Shown here one piece after another: positions 37,120-49,304 of a stretch of DNA of 64,000 nt (positions are counted from its first letter, which is position 1; every line of letters begins with the position of its first letter). The DNA is taken from contig NW_027413957.1 of the NCBI RefSeq assembly GCF_048773025.1, forward strand, positions 1,364,001-1,428,000. Direction: 5' to 3'. The notes under the pieces were generated by a model. The model was given only the letters and a program-made list of their open reading frames with translations. It was not told the origin of the DNA and searched no databases. A program made the position numbers and the translations under genes. This DNA is from Camelus bactrianus (Eukaryota > Chordata > Mammalia > Artiodactyla > Camelidae).

Positions 37120-40100
37120 GAGCATGTGGAGAGACGTTCGTTCATCTAGTACAAAGGGAACGGGTTGCAGTAGAAACTTTTACTCTGGGTTCTCAGTCTG
37201 TTTCCTACTGCCGGTTTGAAGTTCCTGCAGTTTTCACTGTAAAACGGAGTTGGAGCTAGTACCTCCCCATATATGTGTATGGAGTGCAGTTTGCAACTGA
37301 AAATAACTTTGTGTTCCCAACTAGCTAGGTGAAGGACGGCTTTCACACACACTTATCTCTAAGAACTGAGCATGTGGAGAGACGTTCGTTCATCTAGCAC
37401 AAAGGGAACAGGTTGCAGGAGAAACTTTTACTCTGGTTTCTAAATCTGTTTCCTAGTGCCGGTTTGAAGTTCCTGCAGTTTTCACTGTAAAACCGAGTTG
37501 GAGCTAGTACCTCCCCATACATGTGTATGGAGTGCAGTTTGCAACTAAAAATAACTTTGTGTTCCCAACTAGCTAGGTGAAGGACGGCTTTCACACACAC
37601 TTATCTCTCAGAACGGAGCATGTGGAGAGACGTTCGTTCATCTAGCACAAAGGCAACGGGTTGCAGGAGAAACTTTTACTCTGGTTTCTCAATCTGTTTC
37701 CTAGTGCCGGTTTGAAATTCCTGCAATTTTCACTGTAAAACCGAGTTGGAGCTAGTACCTCCCCATATATATGTATGTAGTGGAGTTTGCTACTGAAAAG
37801 AAACTTTGTGTTCCCAACAAGCTAGGTGAAGGACGGTATTCACACACACTTATCTCTCAGAACTGAGCTTGTGAAGAGACTTTCCTTCATCTAGCACAAA
37901 GGGAACGGGTGGCAGGAGAAACTTTTACTCTGGTTTCGCAGTCTGTTTCCTAGTAGCGGTTTGAAGTTCCTGCAGTTTTCAGTGTAAAACCGAGTTGGAG
38001 CTAGTACCTCCCCATATATATGTATAGAGTGGATTTTGCAACTGAAAAGAAACCTTGTGTTCCCAACAAGCTAGGTGAAGGACGGCTTTCACACACACTT
38101 ATCTCTCAGAACTGAGCATGTGGAGAGACGTTCTTTCATCTAGCACAAAGGGAACGGGTTGCAGGAGAAACTTTTACTCTGGTTTCTCAATCTGTTTCCT
38201 AGTGCCGGTTTCAAATTCCTGCAATTTTCACTGTAAAACCGAGTTGGAGCTAGTACCTCCCCATATATATGTATGGAGTGGATTTTGCAACTGAAAAGAA
38301 ACCTTGTGTTCCCAACAAGCTAGGTGAAGGACGGCTTTCACACACACTTATCTCTCAGAACTGAGCATGTGGAGAAACGTTCGTTCATCTAGCACAAAGG
38401 CAACGGGTTGCAGGAGAAACTTTTACTCTGGTTTCTCAGTCTGTTTCCTAGTGCCGGTTTGAAGTTCCTGCAATTTTCACAGTAAAAGCGAGTTGGAACT
38501 AGTACCTCCCCATATATATGTATGGAGTGGAGTTTGCAACTGAAAAGTAATTTTGTGTTCCCAACAAACTAGGTGAAGGAAGGCTTTCACACACACTTAT
38601 CTCTCAGAACTGAGCATGTGGAGAGACGTTCGTTCATCTAGCATAATGGGAACGGGTTGCAGGAGAAACTTTTACTCTGGTTTCTCAGTCTGTTTCCTAG
38701 GGCCGGTTTGAAGTTCCTGCAGTTTTCACTGTAAAACCGAGTTGGATCTCGTACCTCCCCATATATATGTATGGAGTGGAGTTTGCAACTGAAAAGAAAC
38801 TTTGTGTTCCCAACAAGCTAGGTGAAGGACGGTATTCACACACACTTATCTCTCAGAACTGAGCATGTGGAGAGACGTTCGTTCATTTAGTGCAAAGGGA
38901 ACGGGTTGCAGTAGAAACTTTTACTCTGGGTTCTCAGTGTGTTTCCTACTGCCGGTTTGAAGTTCCTGCAGTTTTCACTGTAAAACCGAGTTGGAGCTAG
39001 TACCTCCCCATATATGTGTATGGAGTGCAGTTTGCAACTAAAAATAACTTTGTGTTCCCAACTAGCTAGGTGAAGGACGGCTTTCCCACACACTTATCTC
39101 TCAGAACGGAGCATGTGGAGAGACGTTCGTTCATCTAGCACAAAGGGAACGTTTTGCAGGGGAAACTTTTACTCTGGTTTCTCAATCTGTTTCCTAGTGC
39201 CGGTTTGAAATTCCTGCAATTTTCACTGTAAAACAGAGTTGGAGCTAGTACCTCCCCATATATATGTATGTAGTGGAGTTTGCTACTGAAAAGAAACTTT
39301 GTGTTCCCAACAAGCTAGGTGAAGGACGGTATTCACACACACTTATCTCTCAGAACTGAGCTTGTGAAGAGACTTTCCTTCATCTAGCACAAAGGGAACG
39401 GGTTGCAGGAGAAACTTTTACTCTGGTTTCGCAGTCTGTTTCCTAGTGCCGGTTTGAAGTTCCTGCAGTTTTCAGTGTAAAACCGAGTTGGAGCTAGTAC
39501 CTCCCCATATATATGTATGGAGTGGATTTTGCAACTGAAAAGAAACCTTGTGTTCCCAACAAGCTAGGTGAAGGACGGCTTTCACACACACTTATCTCTC
39601 AGAACTGAGCATGTGGAGAGACGTTCTTTCATCTAGCACAAAGGGAACGGGTTGCAGGAGAAACTTTTACTCTGGTTTCTCAATCTGTTTCCTAGTGCCG
39701 GTTTCAAATTCCTGCAATTTTCACTGTAAAACCGAGTTGGAGCTAGTACCTCCCCATATATATGTATGGAGTGGATTTTGCAACTGAAAAGAAACCTTGT
39801 GTTCCCAACAAGCTAGGTGAAGGACGGCTTTCACACACACTTATCTCTCAGAACTGAGCATGTGGAGAAACGTTCGTTCATCTAGCACAAAGGCAACGGG
39901 TTGCAGGAGAAACTTTTACTCTGGTTTCTCAGTCTGTTTCCTAGTGCCGGTTTGAAGTTCCTGCAGTTTTCACTGTAAAATCGTGTTGGAGCTCGTACCT
40001 CCCCATTTATATTTATGGAGTGGAGTTTGCAACTGAAAAGAAACTTTTTGTTCCCAACAAGCTAGGTGAAGAACGGTATTCACACGCACTTATCTCTCAG

Positions 40101-42343
40101 AAGTGAGCATGTGGAGAGACGATCGTTCATCTAGCACAAAGGGAACGGGTTGCAGGAGAAAGTTTTACTCTGGTTTCTCAGTCTGTTTCCTAGTGCCGGT
40201 TTGAAGTTCCTGCAATTTTCACAGTAAAAGCGAGTTGGAACTAGTACCTCCCCATATATATGTATGGAGTGGAGTTTGCAACTGAAAAGTAATTTTGTGT
40301 TCCCAACAATCTAGGTGAAGGAAGGCTTTCACACACACTTATCTCTCAGAACTGAGCATGTGGAGAGACGTTCGTTCATCTAGCATAATGGGAACGGGTT
40401 GCAGGAGAAACTTTTACTCTGGTTTCTCAGTCTGTTTCCTAGGGCCGGTTTGAAGTTCCTGCAGTTTTCACTGTAAAACCGAGTTGGATCTCGTACCTCC
40501 CCATATATATGTATGGAGTGGAGTTTGCAACTGAAAAGAAACTTTGTGTTCCCAACAAGCTAGGTGAAGGACGGTATTCACACACACTTATCTCTCAGAA
40601 CCGAGCATGTGGAGAGACGTTCGTTCATCTAGTACAAAGGGAACGGGTTGCAGTAGAAACTTTTACTCTGGGTTCTCAGTCTGTTTCCTACTGCCGGTTT
40701 GAAGTTCCTGCAGTTTTCACTGTAAAACGGAGTTGGAGCTTGTACCTCCCCATATATGTGTATGGAGTGCAGTTTGCAACTGAAAATAACTTTGTGTTCC
40801 CAACTAGCTAGGTGAAGGACGGCTTTCACACACACTTATCTCTAAGAACTGAGCATGTGGAGAGACGTTCGTTCATCTAGCACAAAGGGAACAGGTTGCA
40901 GGAGAAACTTTTACTCTGGTTTCTAAATCTGTTTCCTAGTGCCGGTTTGAAGTTCCTGCAGTTTTCACTGTAAAACCGAGTTGGAGCTAGTACCTCCCCA
41001 TATATGTGTATGGAGTGCAGTTTGCAACTAAAAATAACTTTGTGTTCCCAACTAGCTAGGTGAAGGACGGCTTTCACACACACTTATCTCTCAGAACGGA
41101 GCATGTGGAGAGACGTTCGTTCATCTAGCACAAAGGCAACGGGTTGCAGGAGAAACTTTTACTCTGGTTTCTCAATCTGTTTCCTAGTGCCGGTTTGAAA
41201 TTCCTGCAATTTTCACTGTAAAACCGAGTTGGAGCTAGTACCTCCCCATATATATGTATGTAGTGGAGTTTGCTACTGAAAAGAAACTTTGTGTTCCCAA
41301 CAAGCTAGGTGAAGGACGGTATTCACACACACTTATCTCTCAGAACTGAGCTTGTGAAGAGACTTTCCTTCATCTAGCACAAAGGGAACGGGTGGCAGGA
41401 GAAACTTTTACTCTGGTTTCGCAGTCTGTTTCCTAGTGCCGGTTTGAAGTTCCTGCAGTTTTCAGTGTAAAACCGAGTTGGAGCTAGTACCTCCCCATAT
41501 ATATGTATAGAGTGGATTTTGCAACTGAAAAGAAACCTTGTGTTCCCAACAAGCTAGGTGAAGGACGGCTTTCACACACACTTATCTCTCAGAACTGAGC
41601 ATGTGGAGAGACGTTCTTTCATCTAGCACAAAGGGAACGGGTTGCAGGAGAAACTTTTACTCTGGTTTCTCAATCTGTTTCCTAGTGCCGGTTTCAAATT
41701 CCTGCAATTTTCACTGTAAAACCGAGTTGGAGCTAGTACCTCCCCATATATATGTATGGAGTGGATTTTGCAACTGAAAAGAAACCTTGTGTTCCCAACA
41801 AGCTAGGTGAAGGACGGCTTTCACACACACTTATCTCTCAGAACTGAGCATGTGGAGAAACGTTCGTTCATCTAGCACAAAGGCAACGGGTTGCAGGAGA
41901 AACTTTTACTCTGGTTTCTCAGTCTGTTTCCTAGTGCCGGTTTGAAGTTCCTGCAATTTTCACAGTAAAAGCGAGTTGGAACTAGTACCTCCCCATATAT
42001 ATGTATGGAGTGGAGTTTGCAACTGAAAAGTAATTTTGTGTTCCCAACAAACTAGGTGAAGGAAGGCTTTCACACACACTTATCTCTCAGAACTGAGCAT
42101 GTGGAGAGACGTTCGTTCATCTAGCATAATGGGAACGGGTTGCAGGAGAAACTTTTACTCTGGTTTCTCAGTCTGTTTCCTAGGGCCGGTTTGAAGTTCC
42201 TGCAGTTTTCACTGTAAAACCGAGTTGGATCTCGTACCTCCCCATATATATGTATGGAGTGGAGTTTGCAACTGAAAAGAAACTTTGTGTTCCCAACAAG
42301 CTAGGTGAAGGACGGTATTCACACACACTTATCTCTCAGAACT
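37120..42343 (+). repeat. 21-monomer HOR, copy 2 (5,224 bp)
   Basis: This copy has the same B, A, B' order: 37120-38860, 38861-40602 and 40603-42343. Every diagnostic variant of copy 1 reappears exactly 5,224 bp later, including TCGTGTTGGAG (34757 and 39981) and GACGATCG (34894 and 40118). Similarity to copy 1 extends about 400 bp upstream of 31896 and ends just after 42344, where the next 'a' monomer has CTGCATTTTTC and TGCCAGTTTG. Such low divergence marks this as probably the youngest amplification in the window, or else an assembly duplication. Confidence 0.88.
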
Positions 42344-44829
42344 GAGCATGTGGAGAGACGTTCGTTCATCTAGTACAAAGGGAACGGGTTGCAGTAGAAA
42401 CTTTTACTCTGGGTTCTCAGTCTGTTTCCTACTGCCAGTTTGAAGTTCCTGCATTTTTCACTGTAAAACCGAGTTGGAGCTAGTACCTCCCCATATATGT
42501 GTATGGAGTGCAGTTTGCAACTGAAAATAACTTTGTGTTCCCAACTAGCTAGGTGAAGGACGGCTTTCACACACACTTATCTCTAAGAACTGAGCATGTG
42601 GAGAGACGTTCGTTCATCTAGCACAAAGGGAACAGGTTGCAGGAGAAACTTTTACTCTGGTTTCTAAATCTGTTTCCTAGTGCCGGTTTGAAGTTCCTGC
42701 AGTTTTCACTGTAAAACCGAGTTGGAGCTAGTACCTCCCCATACATGTGTATGGAGTGCAGTTTGCAACTAAAAATAACTTTGTGTTCCCAACTAACTAG
42801 GTGAAGGACGGCTTTCACACACACTTATCTCTCAGAACGGAGCATGTGGAGAGACGTTCGTTCATCTAGCACAAAGGGAACGGGTTGCAGGAGAAACTTT
42901 TACTCAGGTTTCTCAATCTGTTTCCTAGTGCCGGTTTGAAATTCCTGCAATTTTCACTGTAAAACCGAGTTGGAGCTAGTACCTCCCCATATATATGTAT
43001 GTAGTGGAGTTTGCTACTGAAAAGAAACTTTGTGTTCCCAACAAGCTAGGTGAAGGACGGTATTCACACACACTTATCTCTCAGAACTGAGCTTGTGAAG
43101 AGACTTTCCTTCATCTAGCACAAAGGGAACGGGTTGCAGGAGAAACTTTTACTCTGGTTTCGCAGTCTGTTGCCTAGTGCCGGTTTGAAGTTCCTGCAGT
43201 TTTCAGTGTAAAACCGAGTTGGAGCTAGTACCTCCCCATATATATGTATGGAGTGGATTTTGCAACTGAAAAGAAACCTTGTGTTCCCAACAAGCTAGGT
43301 GAAGGACGGCTTTCACACACACTTATCTCTCAGAACTGAGCATGTGGAGAGACGTTCGTTCATCTAGCACAAAGGGAACGGGTTGCAGGAGAAACTTTTA
43401 CTCTGGTTTCTCAATCTGTTTCCTAGTGCCGGTTTCAAATTCCTGCAATTTTCACTGTAAAACCGAGTTGGAGCTAGTACCTCCCCATATATATGTATGG
43501 AGTGGATTTTGCAACTGAAAAGAAACCTTGTGTTCCCAACAAGCTAGGTGAAGGACGGCTTTCACACACACTTATCTCTCAGAACTGAGCATGTGGAGAG
43601 ACGTTCGTTCATCTAGCACAAAGGGAACGGGTTGCAGGAGAAACTTTTACTCTGGGTTCTCAGTCTGTTTCCTTGTGCCGGTTTGAAGTTCCTGCAGTTT
43701 TCACTGTAAAATCGAGTTGGAGCTCGTACCTCCCCATTTATATTTATGGAGTGGAGTTTGCAACTGAAAAGAAACTTTTTGTTCCCAACAAGCTAGGTGA
43801 AGAACGGTATTCACACGCACTTATCTCTCAGAAGTGAGCATGTGGAGAGACGTTCGTTCATCTAGCACAAAGGGAACGGGTTGCAGGAGAAAGTTTTACT
43901 CTGGTTTCTCAGTCTGTTTCCTAGTGCCGGTTTGAAGTTCCTGCAATTTTCACAGTAAAAGCGAGTTGGAACTAGTACCTCCCCATATATATGTATGGAG
44001 TGGAGTTTGCAACTGATAAGTAATTTTGTGTTCCCAACAAACTAGGTGAAGGAAGGCTTTCACACACACTTATCTCTCAGAACTGAGAATGTGGAGAGAC
44101 GTTCGTTCATCTAGCATAATGGGAACGGGTTGCAGGAGAACTTTTACTCTGGTTTCTCAGTCTGTTTCCTAGGGCCGGTTTGAAGTTCCTGCAGTTTTCA
44201 CTGTAAAACCGAGTTGGATCTCGTACCTCCCCATATATATGTATGGAGTGCAGTTTGCAACTGAAAATAACTTTGTGTTCCCAACTAGCTAGGTGAAGGA
44301 CGGCTTTCACACACACTTATCTCTAAGAACTGAGCATGTGGAGAGACGTTCGTTCATCTAGCACAAAGGGAACAGGTTTCAGGAGAAACTTTTACTCTGG
44401 TTTCTAAATCTGTTTCCTAGTGCCGGTTTGAATTTCCTGCAGTTTTCACTGTAAAACTGAGTTGGAGCTAGTACCTCCCCATATATATGTATGGAGTGGA
44501 GTTTGCAACTGAAAAGAAACTTTGTGTTCCCAACAAACTAGGTGAAGGAAGGCTTTCACACACACTTATCTCTCAGAACTGAGCATGTGGAGAGACGTTC
44601 GTTCATCTAGCATAATGGGAACGGGTTGCAGGAGAAACTTTTACTCTGGATTCTCAGTCTGTTTCCTAGGGCCGGTTTGAAGTTCCTGCAGTTTTCAGTG
44701 TAAAACCGAGTTGGATCTCGTACCTCCCCATATATATGTATGGAGTGGAGTTTGCAACTGAAAAGAAACTTTGTGTTCCCAACAAGCTAGGTGAAGAACG
44801 GTATTCACACACACTTATCTCTCAGAACT
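42344..44829 (+). repeat. Tail of superunit 1 (ten monomers)
   Basis: The run opens like a B unit (a, b with CATACATGTG, ACGGAGCATG, GAGCTTGTG). It then takes a GTTCGTTC/GGTTTCAAATTCC monomer, e and f. A g/a chimera, a b monomer and a modified g with GGATTCTCAG and TTTTCAGTG close it. The counterpart in superunit 2, 61248-62987, has seven monomers, three fewer. The final monomer is shared with 62739-62987 and marks the superunit join. Confidence 0.75.
44085..44331 (+). repeat. Chimeric g/a monomer (247 bp)
   Basis: The left two thirds are g type (GCATAATGGG, GGGCCGG, GGATCTCG). The right third is 248-bp a/c type (AGTGCAG, AAAATAAC, AACTAGCTAGG). A one-base loss in GGAGAACTTTTAC makes it 247 bp. 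It is followed by b and then by g again, so the expected g-to-a step happened inside a single monomer. This is the kind of product expected from in-register unequal exchange. It also starts with GAGAATGTGG, a change at the landmark itself. Confidence 0.85.
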
Positions 44830-46818
44830 GAGCATGTGGAGAGACGTTCGTTCATCTAGTACAAAGGGAACGGGTTGCAGTAGAAACTTTTACTCTGGGT
44901 TCTCAGTCTGTTTCCTACTGCCGGTTTGAAGTTCCTGCATTTATCACTGTAAAACTGAGTTGGAGCTAGTACCTCCCCATATATGTGTATGGAGTGCAGT
45001 TTGCAACTGAAAATAACTTTGTGTTCCCAACTAGCTAGGTGAAGGACGGCTTTCACACACACTTATCTCTAAGAACTGAGCATGTGGAGAGACGTTCATT
45101 CATCTAGCACAAAGGGAACAGGTTGCAGGAGAAACTTTTACTCTGGTTTCTAAATCTGTTTCCTAGTGCCGGTTTGAAGTTCCTGCAGTTTCCACTGTAA
45201 AACCGAGTTGGAGCTAGTACCTCCCCATATATATGTATGGAGTGGAGTTTGCAACTGAAAAGAAACTTTGTGTTCCCAACAAAGTAGGTGAAGGAAGGCT
45301 TTCACACACACTTATCTCTCAGAACTGAGCATGTGGAGAGACGTTCGTTCATCTAGCACAAAGGGAATGGGTTGCAGGAGAAAGTTTTACTCTGGTTTCT
45401 CAGTCTGTTTCCTAGTGCCGGTTTGAAGTTCCTGCAGTTTTCACTGTAAAACCGAGTTGGAGCTAGTACCTCCCCATATATGTGTATGGAGTGCAGTTTG
45501 CAACTGAAAATAACTTTGTGTTCCCAACTAGCTAGGTGAAGGACGGCTTTCACACACACTTATCTCTCAGACCTGAGCATGTGGAGAGAAGTTCGTTCAT
45601 CTAGCACAAAGGGAACAGGTTGCAGGAGAAACTTTTACTCTGGTTTCTAAATCTGTTTCCTAGTGCCGGTTTGAAGTTCCTGCAGTTTCCACTGTAAAAC
45701 CGAGTTGGAGCTAGTACCTCCCCATATATATGTATGGAGTGGAGTTTGCAACTGAAAAGAAACTTTGTGTTCCCAACAAAGTAGGTGAAGGAAGGCTTTC
45801 ACACACACTTATCTCTCAGAACTGAGCATGTGGAGAGACGTTCGTTCATCTAGCACAAAGGGAATGGGTTGCAGGAGAAAGTTTTACTCTGGTTTCTCAG
45901 TCTGTTTCCTAGTGCCGGTTTGAAGTTCCTGCAGTTTTCACTGTAAAACCGAGTTGGAGCTAGTACCTCCCCATATATGTGTATGGAGTGCAGTTTGCAA
46001 CTGAAAATAACTTTGTGTTCCCAACTAGCTAGGTGAAGGACGGCTTTCACACACACTTATCTCTAAGAACTGAGCATGTGGAGAGACGTTCGTTCATCTA
46101 GCACAAAGGGAAAAGGTTGCAGGAGAAACTTTTACTCTGGTTTCTAAATCTTTTTCCTAGTGCCGGTTTGAAGTTCCTGCAGTTTTCACTGTAAAACAGA
46201 GTTGGAGCTAGTACCTCCCCATATATATGTATGGAGTGGAGTTTGCAACTGAAAAGAAACTTTGTGTTCCCAACAAACTAGGTGAAGGACGGCTTTCACA
46301 CACACTTATCTCTCAGAACTGAGCATGTGGAGAGACGTTCGTTCATCTAGTACAAAGGGAACTGGTTGCAGGAGAAAGTTTTACTCTGGTTTCTCAGTCT
46401 GTTTCCTAGTGCCGGTTTGAAGTTCCTGCAGTTTTCACTGTAAAACCGAGTTGGAGCTCGTACCTCCCCATATATATGTATGGAGTGGAGTTTGCAACTG
46501 AAAAGAAACTTTGTGTTCCCAACAAGCTAGGTGAAGGTCTGTAATGACACACACTTATCTCTCAGAACTGAGCATGTGGAGAGACGTTCGTTCATCTAGC
46601 ACAAAGGGAACGGGTTGCAGGAGAAACTTTTACTCTGGGTTCTCAGTCTGTTTCCTAGTGCCGGTTTGAAGTTCCTGCAGTTTTCACTGTAAAACCGAGT
46701 TGGAGCTAGTACTTCCCCATATATATGTATGGAGTGCAGTTTGCAACTGAAAAGAAACTTTGTGTTCCCAACAAACTAGATGAAGGAAGGCTTTCACACA
46801 CACTTATCTCTCAGAACT
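44830..46818 (+). repeat. Head block of superunit 2 with a dimer duplication
   Basis: The order a, b, c, d, GAACTGG (ending GTCTGTAATGACAC) and TAGTACTTCCCC matches 9259-10750. A b-c dimer is duplicated here at a 497-bp period, with GCAGTTTCCACTG and AACAAAGTAGG at 45.2 and 45.7 kb. The second b copy (45575) begins with CAGACCTGAGC and GAGAGAAGTTCG, a signature otherwise belonging to the monomers at 13723, 15215 and 51034. A short conversion tract is likely. Confidence 0.78.
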
Positions 46819-49304
46819 GAGCATGTGGAGAGACGTTCGTTCATCTAGCACAAAGGGAACAGGTTGCAGGAGAAAGTTTTACTCTGGTTTCTCAATCTGT
46901 TTCCTAGTGCCGGTTTGAAGTTCCTGCAGTTTTCACTGTAAAACAGAGTTGGAGCTAGTACCTCCCCATATATATGTATGGATTGGAGTTTGCAACTGAA
47001 AAGAAACTTTGTGTTCCCAACAAGCTAGGTGAAGGACGGTATTCACACACACTTATCTCTCAGAACTGAGCATGTGGAGAGACGTTCGTTCATCTAGCAC
47101 AAAGGGAACGGGTTGCAGGAGAAACTTTTACTCTGGTTTCTCAGTCTGTTTCCTAGTGCCGGTTTGAAGTTCCTGCAGTTTTCACTGTAAAACCGAGTTG
47201 GAGCTCGTACCTCCCCATATATATGTAAGGAGTGGAGTTTGCAATGAAAAGAAACTTTGTGTTCCCAACAAGCTAGGTGAAGGACGGCATTCACACACAC
47301 TTATCTCTCAGAACGGAGCAGGTGGTGAGACGTTCGTTCATCTAGCACAAAGGGAACGGGTTGCAGGAGAAACTTTTACTCTGGTTTCTCAGTCTGTTTC
47401 CTAGTGCCGGTTAGAAGTTCCTGCAGTTTTCACTGTAAAACCGAGTTGGAGCTAGTACCTCCCCATATATATGTATGGATTGGAGTTTGCAACTGAAAAG
47501 AAACTTTGTGTTCCCAACAAGCTAGGTGAAGGACGGCTTTCACACACACTTATCTCTCAGAACGGAGCATGTGGAGAGACGTTCGTTCATCTAGCACAAA
47601 GGGAACGGGTTGCAGGAAAAACTTTTACTCTGGTTTCTCAATCTGTTTCTTAGTGCCGGTTTGAAGTTCCTGCAGTTTTCACTGTAAAACAGAGTTGGAG
47701 CTCGTACCTCCCCATATATATGTATGGAGTGGAGTTTGCAATGGAAAGAAACTTTGTGTTCCCAACAAGCTAGGTGAAGGACGGCTTTCACACACACTTA
47801 TCTCTCAGAACGGAGCAGGTGTTGAGATGTTCGTTCATCTAGCACAAATGGAACGGGTTGCAGGAGAAATTTTACTCTGGTTTCTCAGTCTGTTTCCTAG
47901 TGCCGGTTTGAAGTTCCTGCAGTTTTCACTGTAAAACCGAGTTGGTGCTAGTACCTCCCCATATATATGTATGGATTAGAGTTTGCAACTGAAAAGAAAC
48001 TTTGTGTTCCCAACAAGCTAGGTGAAGGACGGCATTCACACACACTTATCTCTCAGAACGGAGCATGTGGAGAGACGTTCGTTCATCTAGCACAAAGGGA
48101 ACGGGTTGCTGGAGAAACTTTTACTCTGGTTTCTCAATCTGTTTCCTAGTGCCGGTTTGAAATTCCTGCAATTTTCACTGTAAAACCGAGTTGGAGCTAG
48201 TACCTCCCCATATACATGTATGTAGTGGAGTTTGCTACTGAAAAGAAACTTTGTGTTCCCAACAAGCTAGGTGAAGGACGGTATTCACACACACTTATCT
48301 CTCAGAACTGAGCATGTGGAGAGACTTTCGTTCATCTAGCACAAAGGGAACGGGTTGCAGGAGAAACTTTTACTGTAGTTTCGCAGTCTGTTTCCTAGTG
48401 CCGGTTTGAAGTTCCTGCAGTTTTCAGTGTAAAACCGAGTTGGAGCTAGTACCTCCCCATATATATGTATGGAGTGGATTTTGCAACTGAAAAGAAACCT
48501 TGTGTTCCCAACAAGCTAGGTGAAGGACGGCTTTCACACACACTTATCTCTCAGAACTGAGCATGTGGAGAGACGTTCGTTCATCTAGCACAAAGGGAAC
48601 GGGTTGCAGGAGAAACTTTTACTCTGGGTTCTCAGTCTGTTTCCTAGTGCCGGTTTGAAGTTCCTGCAGTTTTCACTGTAAAACCGAGTTGGATCTCGTA
48701 CCTCCCCATATATATGTATGGAGTGGAGTTTGCAACTGAAAAGAAACTTTGTGTTCCCAACAAGCTAGGTGAAGGACGGTATTCACACACACTTATCTCT
48801 CAGAACTGAGCATGTGGAGAGACGTTCGTTCATCTAGTACAAAGGGAACGGGTTGCAGTAGAAACTTTTACTCTGGGTTCTCAGTCTGTTTCCTACTGCC
48901 GGTTTGAAGTTCCTGCAGTTTTCACTGTAAAACCGAGTTGGAGCTAGTACTTCCCCATATATGTGTATGGAGTGCAGTTTGCAACTGAAAATAACTTTGT
49001 GTTCCCAACTAGCTAGGTGAAGGACGGCTTTCACACACACTTATCTCTAAGAACTGAGCATGTGGAGAGACGTTCGTTCATCTAGCACAAAGGGAACAGG
49101 TTGCAGGAGAAACTTTTACTCTGGTTTCTAAATCTTTTTCCTAGTGCCGGTTTGAAGTTCCTGCAGTTTTCACAGTAAAAGCGAGTTGGAGCTAGTACCA
49201 CCCCATATATATGTATGGAGTGGAGTTTGCAACTGAAAAGAAACTTTGTGTTCCCAACAAACTAGGTGAAGGAAGGCTTTCACACACACTTATCTCTCAG
49301 AACT
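46819..49304 (+). repeat. Private, more divergent 10-monomer island
   Basis: These monomers sit between segments that are adjacent in superunit 1 at 10751. Several carry variants seen nowhere else: TATGGATTGGAG, GGAGCAGGTGGTGAG, GGAGCAGGTGTTGAG and GCAATGAAAAG (a 248-bp form reached by a different one-base loss). A two-monomer sub-repeat of 497 bp (about 46.97-47.46 and 47.47-47.96 kb) has many differences between copies, unlike the near-identical pairs elsewhere. From 48059 the monomers grade back to familiar types, ending with an 'a' at 48808. Confidence 0.78.

Larger units (their letters stand above)
9259..44829 (+). repeat. Superunit 1 (143 monomers, 35,571 bp)
   Basis: This segment runs from the 'a' monomer at 9259 to the base before the equivalent 'a' at 44830. 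It starts with the a-b-c-d-GAACTGG head. It ends with a monomer combining GGGCCGG, TTTTCAGTG and GGATCTCG, a combination I found only here and just before 62988. It aligns in order with 44830-62987 but is 70 monomers longer, because several blocks are present twice or more. The boundaries are my phasing choice. The collinearity is what the sequence shows. Confidence 0.75.
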
